DNA of 64,000 nt from the NCBI GenBank assembly GCA_026874595.1, contig CM049307.1:56315870-56379869 (forward strand), read 5' to 3'. This stretch comes from Sipunculus nudus. Lineage: Eukaryota; Annelida; Sipuncula; Golfingiida; Sipunculidae. The notes beneath the pieces were generated by a model. The model made no database searches. It was not told the origin of the DNA and saw only the letters and a program-made list of their open reading frames with translations. This document shows, in pieces, positions 60,301-64,000 of this stretch. The stretch's first letter is position 1. Each line of letters opens with the position of its first letter. The position numbers were made by a program, and so were the translations under genes.

Positions 60301-61225
60301 AGTTAAGCAAGCATAAGAAGGTTACCTCCACCAAATAAAAAATGTAAAAAAACTCCACTGGACAGCAGCAGCGAGTTATAGATTTGTTGGCAAAGCGTAA
60401 CCATGAGTACATCACAGCTGCCATACAGCCTTCAGACAAAGTCTGCACCATATCCAGCTTTCTACTTCTCAGCTATGTCTTTGCCTGCTGTATCCTGGTA
60501 AATGGGAATAAAAAATGGGAGCCCTACTCTACCTGCAGGGTTTGCGGAGTTAGTATTGAACCTCCACACAGCATATGCATCCTCCGTTTCCATAAAATGG
60601 GCTGTCTCAACCATGGGTATGGTTCAGTCAAAACTTTGAAACAGGTTCATTGTGGAGCATACAAACAAGCTTGTATCTACTTACAGGATGCTGCGTAGAA
60701 ACCATGTTTTGGACTATTGGATTCACTGTGTTCTATGAAATATAAGTCTAAACTATCTGAGTGTGTAAATATTGAACAACAATGTGTTCTTAATGAACAA
60801 CTGATATATATTATTCAGTGGTTCTCTGTATATATGCTTATTTACTATGTTATATATTATTAATAAAAGGTTGTGGGAACCTGTGGGAAAAAGAATTTCT
60901 TCCCTGACTTTTTTTTCTTCCCAGAAATTTCCTTTTCTTCCCTGAGAAGAGGAAAATACCTATCTTCCCAACAGGTTTGCCAACCCTGTACTTAGTACAA
61001 CGGTAAAAACCTGGGTTTAACCAAGGTTGGGGGAAAATATGTTTTACCTGGGTTTAACAAAGTTTTCATAAAAAATTTCATCAAAGTTTAAATAAAATGC
61101 TCTTATATTCTCATACTCGATGAAAATTGACACAGGTAACATGTAAACAGGTAAACAACCAATTCATTTAATGTTTTTATCATGGTCAATTTCGGTCAAT
61201 TTTACTCCATTTCAGTGAATAGTCT

Positions 61226-63582
61226 GTCCCAGCCAAGGACAGACTATTCTGTTCTACCTAGCCCTAGCACCTGTGCTCTCTTACTACGCTAAGCTGTACA
61301 AGAGCCCTAGAAGATGATTTGAGGAAACTGGCGACATTCCACATAACAATTAAATTCTGATATTTTGTCTAAAAATGTAGTATTCGTTAGGAAATAAAGA
61401 TATTCTAATCAAATACGCATATAACATACCACTTAGACAGTGTTTGTCCACTTCAAATGTTGATTAGAAGAATATGTATTATCCTAATAAACGGTGATAC
61501 ACAGGGAACGATGTGTGCTCTGGGTTTTCCCCCAGCCACGGCTGGCTGGCAGCCGCCTGTGTAACCAGTGGTAACTGGCCGTGTTGGCTCAGCGAGCAAA
61601 GGTCACGCAGTTCATTGTTTCAAATTCTGAGACAGTTTCAAGCGCAAGGGTTGCAAAGTTTTAAAAGTGAGTCTTGTTTAAATACTAAAACATAATATTT
61701 ATCTGAATTTCTTGGTCATTAGAATAAAGTACTATATCTCCCTTAGATTACTTACAGTTTCCTTGTCATAAACGCAATATTTGATTTTACACGATTTTTT
61801 TTCGACAAGGGTTTGAAGTTCTCCAGTTTATTCTGAAGCTTTTAATGCGGTATCCAGAGTCCTGGATACCGCCGCATTTAATGCAGTTGTGTTCTACCCT
61901 GCACTTCTAGGGATATGGTCTTTGACTATGTCCGGGTTGGCTATAATTGCCCTAAACCTTTGTGGTGGAATCAACAACTAGGATTCTCCTTTCATGTGTA
62001 ATTGTTTATGCAGACAGCAGCGCGAATGGGAATATTGTGTCTTTGGACGAGGCAATCTAAATCAAAGACATACATTCATAAAACTTGGCCTGAGCGATAA
62101 TAAAAGATCTAAGAAACTTTCTTAGCATATGGTCATTATTACTCAATTTGAAGAAAATATTTTTTATGGGTTTTCGCATACCTAAGAAAACTGTGATGTG
62201 CCTGAAAACATTAGCTGGGTACATTGGCCTAGATGGGCCTACTGTCATATTATATACTTACCGAAGGAGCTAACGACCACGTCCTGCCTGCCCGCAGATT
62301 CATATTTCCCGCCAGCACAAAGTAAATGCCGAAATCGTAACCTCCTATCATATCCAAATATTTTTTTTAAACTTGGACGATAGGTGCTTTGAAACTTTTT
62401 ACCCGCCAAATTCACAAGTTTGTTACGCCTGTAGACATGGGGAGGAAAATATATATGAAAAAGTGTCAGGTTTATTTTATTTATCGTCTATTTATGAGCC
62501 ACCTTCCCCAGATGGAACCACTCTCCACATCTTGAATAATGACTTAGAATGGCACACACACACACACACACATCTCGTTGTCCATGCAATCACATAAATT
62601 ATAGCAACAGGTTATAAGTAAAAAGTCATATGTATTGTATTTAATAAAGCCCCACCCCCCTTATAAATAGGCCTATGTCTGATCTATATGAACTTTTTTT
62701 ATAAGAGCCAAATATGGATGTCATATATAAGCGGAAATGTGCCATATACGAAACAATTAAAAAAAAACTATCTTCATTTTGAGAGGAGGCTAGCAACACA
62801 CAGTGACACATAGGCCTTCATCAAACATTGGTTATGTATTACGCCCACAATTAAGGAAAATTATGTTCAAATATACATCACTGAGTGCTGGTATAGACCA
62901 TAAAGTTATATAAATAATGTGTCAACTTATCTTAAAGTTAGGGTTGGAGAATTGAATCAGGTATAATGTTTTAAAAATAAGATATATTATGTTTCCAGTT
63001 TAGGTTTAATTAATTCTAATCCTGATTTAGCTTTATAATGTATAAATCATGAGGTCAGCTGGTACAAGAAAGCATGTGCTAGGGTGTCTGGAGCTCTCCA
63101 AAAATCTTTAACTTTAACTACATTCCAGGCAAGTAATCACAATAATAATTGTATCCTCTTATGAACCATGTAATATTATTGTAAAATTTGTAAAGTTTTA
63201 ATTTGGAAAAAAATCAAAACTTTTGAAATATTTGGATTCATAAAATTACAAAAGAGTACTGTTCTCAAACATAATAGCCCCACCATTTTGGCTCCAAAAT
63301 GCACCTGTTCTAGGTACGAGTGCACTCTCTTTGGCAATCTGGTTCTATTCATTTGTGTTCAGTGCAAGTGCACTACCTTTAGTCACTTTATTATTAGTGA
63401 GGCCCTCGAATATCACCAGGGCAAGACACCAGCTGACCCATCAGGTTTGTTATTTTTTGTGTTATTGCTTGTCTAGAATATTGTGACATGTATTTATATA
63501 TAATGTAATACTTATCAGCTTATTTGGGCCTGCTCAATCATTTTGTCATGAAATAATTAAATGTTTCTGAGTACATATTGGT
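61226..63582. other. Non-coding with two small hairpins; no gene
   Basis: Hairpins: GAATAGTCTGTCC/GGACAGACTATTC at 61217-61249 and GCGGTATCCAG/CTGGATACCGC at 61847-61872. A TGGCTCAGCGAGCA at about 61576 could be a decayed tRNA-like A box. An (AC)n run is at 62551-62571. The last few hundred bases before 63583 may be LINE 5' UTR. Confidence 0.4.
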
Positions 63583-64000
63583 ATGTCAGACTTTGATGAT
63601 AGGAAGCGTCTAAGATCAAATCTATCAAGCAGCTCCTCAGACTCTTCTTTATTGTCTATTAAGAAAACAAAATATTTTCAGTCAGAGTTATTAAGTACTT
63701 GTGAGACAAAATCTGCAACCATGTCAGGCAAAGGAGTCAGTGAAAAGAAACTTGGTGAAATGTTGGACAAACTGAAAAATGACTTGAAAAAAGAATTTAA
63801 AACTCAGTTGGATGCTTATGTAGAAAAAATGGAAGGACGGGTTTTCGAACTGGAAAAACAAAATGAGTCCCTTTCAGCAAAAGTGTCACAATTAGAGCAA
63901 GACTATGCAAATTTAAAAATGGAATGTGTACAAACAAAGAGGGAAGCTCAAGAGGCAAGAAAACATGCCATCAGTAATGAGCAGTACTCCCGAAAATCAA
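63583..64000 (+). CDS. LINE ORF1 protein, L1/Tx1-like, 5' part (cut by window edge)
   Basis: Open for 139 codons to the end of the window. The ATG at 63583 is the first after an in-frame TGA. The sequence starts MSDFDDRKRLRS, then a Ser-rich stretch, then a highly charged heptad-like region from about residue 53 to 125 (e.g. LEKQNESLSAKVSQLEQDY) predicted to form a long coiled coil. It ends NEQYSRKS, which in L1-type ORF1 proteins marks the start of the RNA-recognition-like domain (N-x-E/Q-Q-Y-S/G-R). Such proteins trimerise through the coiled coil and bind LINE RNA. An alternative start is the internal ATG at 63721. The RNA-binding and C-terminal domains and ORF2 should follow outside the window. 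Confidence 0.75.
   Translation, partial: MSDFDDRKRLRSNLSSSSSDSSLLSIKKTKYFQSELLSTCETKSATMSGKGVSEKKLGEMLDKLKNDLKKEFKTQLDAYVEKMEGRVFELEKQNESLSAKVSQLEQDYANLKMECVQTKREAQEARKHAISNEQYSRKS

Larger units (their letters stand above)
59282..60988. mobile_element. hAT-type element with perfect 8 bp target-site duplication
   Basis: Termini CAGGGTTGGCA (59282) and TGCCAACCCTG (ending 60988) are perfect inverted repeats of hAT type, flanked by identical octamers TACTTAGT (59274-59281 and 60989-60996). Subterminal regions are rich in TTCTTCCC/GGGAAGAA on both sides. There is no transposase. A 104-codon plus-strand frame at 60384 has Cys pairs (CRVCG) but no family match. The interior carries an 81 bp minisatellite and a tRNA-like SINE head. 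Confidence 0.9.
58211..61225. mobile_element. Possible large TIR element containing the hAT insertion
   Basis: 58211-58251 and the reverse complement of 61184-61225 share AGACT.TTCAC.GAA and TTGACCGAAA.TTGAC over ~42 bp. The interval encloses the hAT element at 59282-60988, so it would be the older of the two. No transposase frame. Confidence 0.45.

Noticed and set aside
60384-60698. 104-codon frame with Cys pairs as a hAT transposase remnant
   Set aside because: I could not see BED-finger spacing or the hAT dimerisation motif; left unassigned inside the hAT element.

Overview
This is a gene-poor, AT-rich, repeat-dense stretch of an animal genome, most likely a bivalve or other mollusc. The evidence is exon-intron structure with GT/AG splice sites, a DIRS retrotransposon, L1-type LINEs, hAT-type elements, many microsatellites, a histidine-N-acetyltransferase-like GNAT gene and an exon resembling the IgGFc-binding domain. 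The organism call is inference. Nothing looks bacterial, and I found no tRNA gene, rRNA gene or CRISPR array.

Layout. 0-5 kb: two coding exons of a GNAT acetyltransferase on the minus strand (2634 to 1436), between the arms of a ~100 bp inverted repeat (75-177 and 3266-3371). 5-16 kb: mostly non-coding, with foldback elements, one exon resembling the start of an IgGFc-binding-type secreted protein (10344-10456), a ~187 bp AACGTT-rich satellite (11.69-13.27 kb) and a ~320 bp repeat. 16-29.5 kb: copies of one interspersed element family, several inserted inside each other and all in the same orientation. Each starts with a 12 bp palindrome (GACCCATGGGTC or variants) and ends with a 13 bp-arm hairpin next to TCAGCTGAGC. 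29.5-32.6 kb: a three-fold divergent tandem duplication of a short exon-intron block, interrupted by a 422 bp MITE, then a LINE 3' end. 34.6-36.1 kb: a 1.5 kb element with 12 bp terminal inverted repeats.

36.8-46 kb: a 74-78 bp satellite whose unit contains GGGTTAGGG. It is present as an inverted duplication (36.8-37.6 against 40.6-46 kb). The spacer holds a 5'-truncated L1-like LINE with an 18 bp target-site duplication, and the right block holds a 31 bp-arm hairpin. 47.6-56.9 kb: more of the palindrome/hairpin family, carrying a GC-rich DIRS retrotransposon (49843-54984, minus strand). Its RT/RNase H frame is intact, but gag and the tyrosine recombinase are frameshifted. 58.2-61.2 kb: a TIR element containing a 1.7 kb hAT-type element with a perfect 8 bp target-site duplication; that element carries an 81 bp minisatellite and a tRNA-like SINE head. 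63.6 kb to the end: the start of an L1-type ORF1, cut by the window edge.

Functionally, the only host genes I can support are the GNAT gene (probably incomplete here) and the single IgGFc-binding-like exon. The rest is a record of successive insertions. The most novel material is the palindrome/hairpin element family, with apparent compensatory changes in its 5' palindrome and a self-nesting, one-orientation arrangement.
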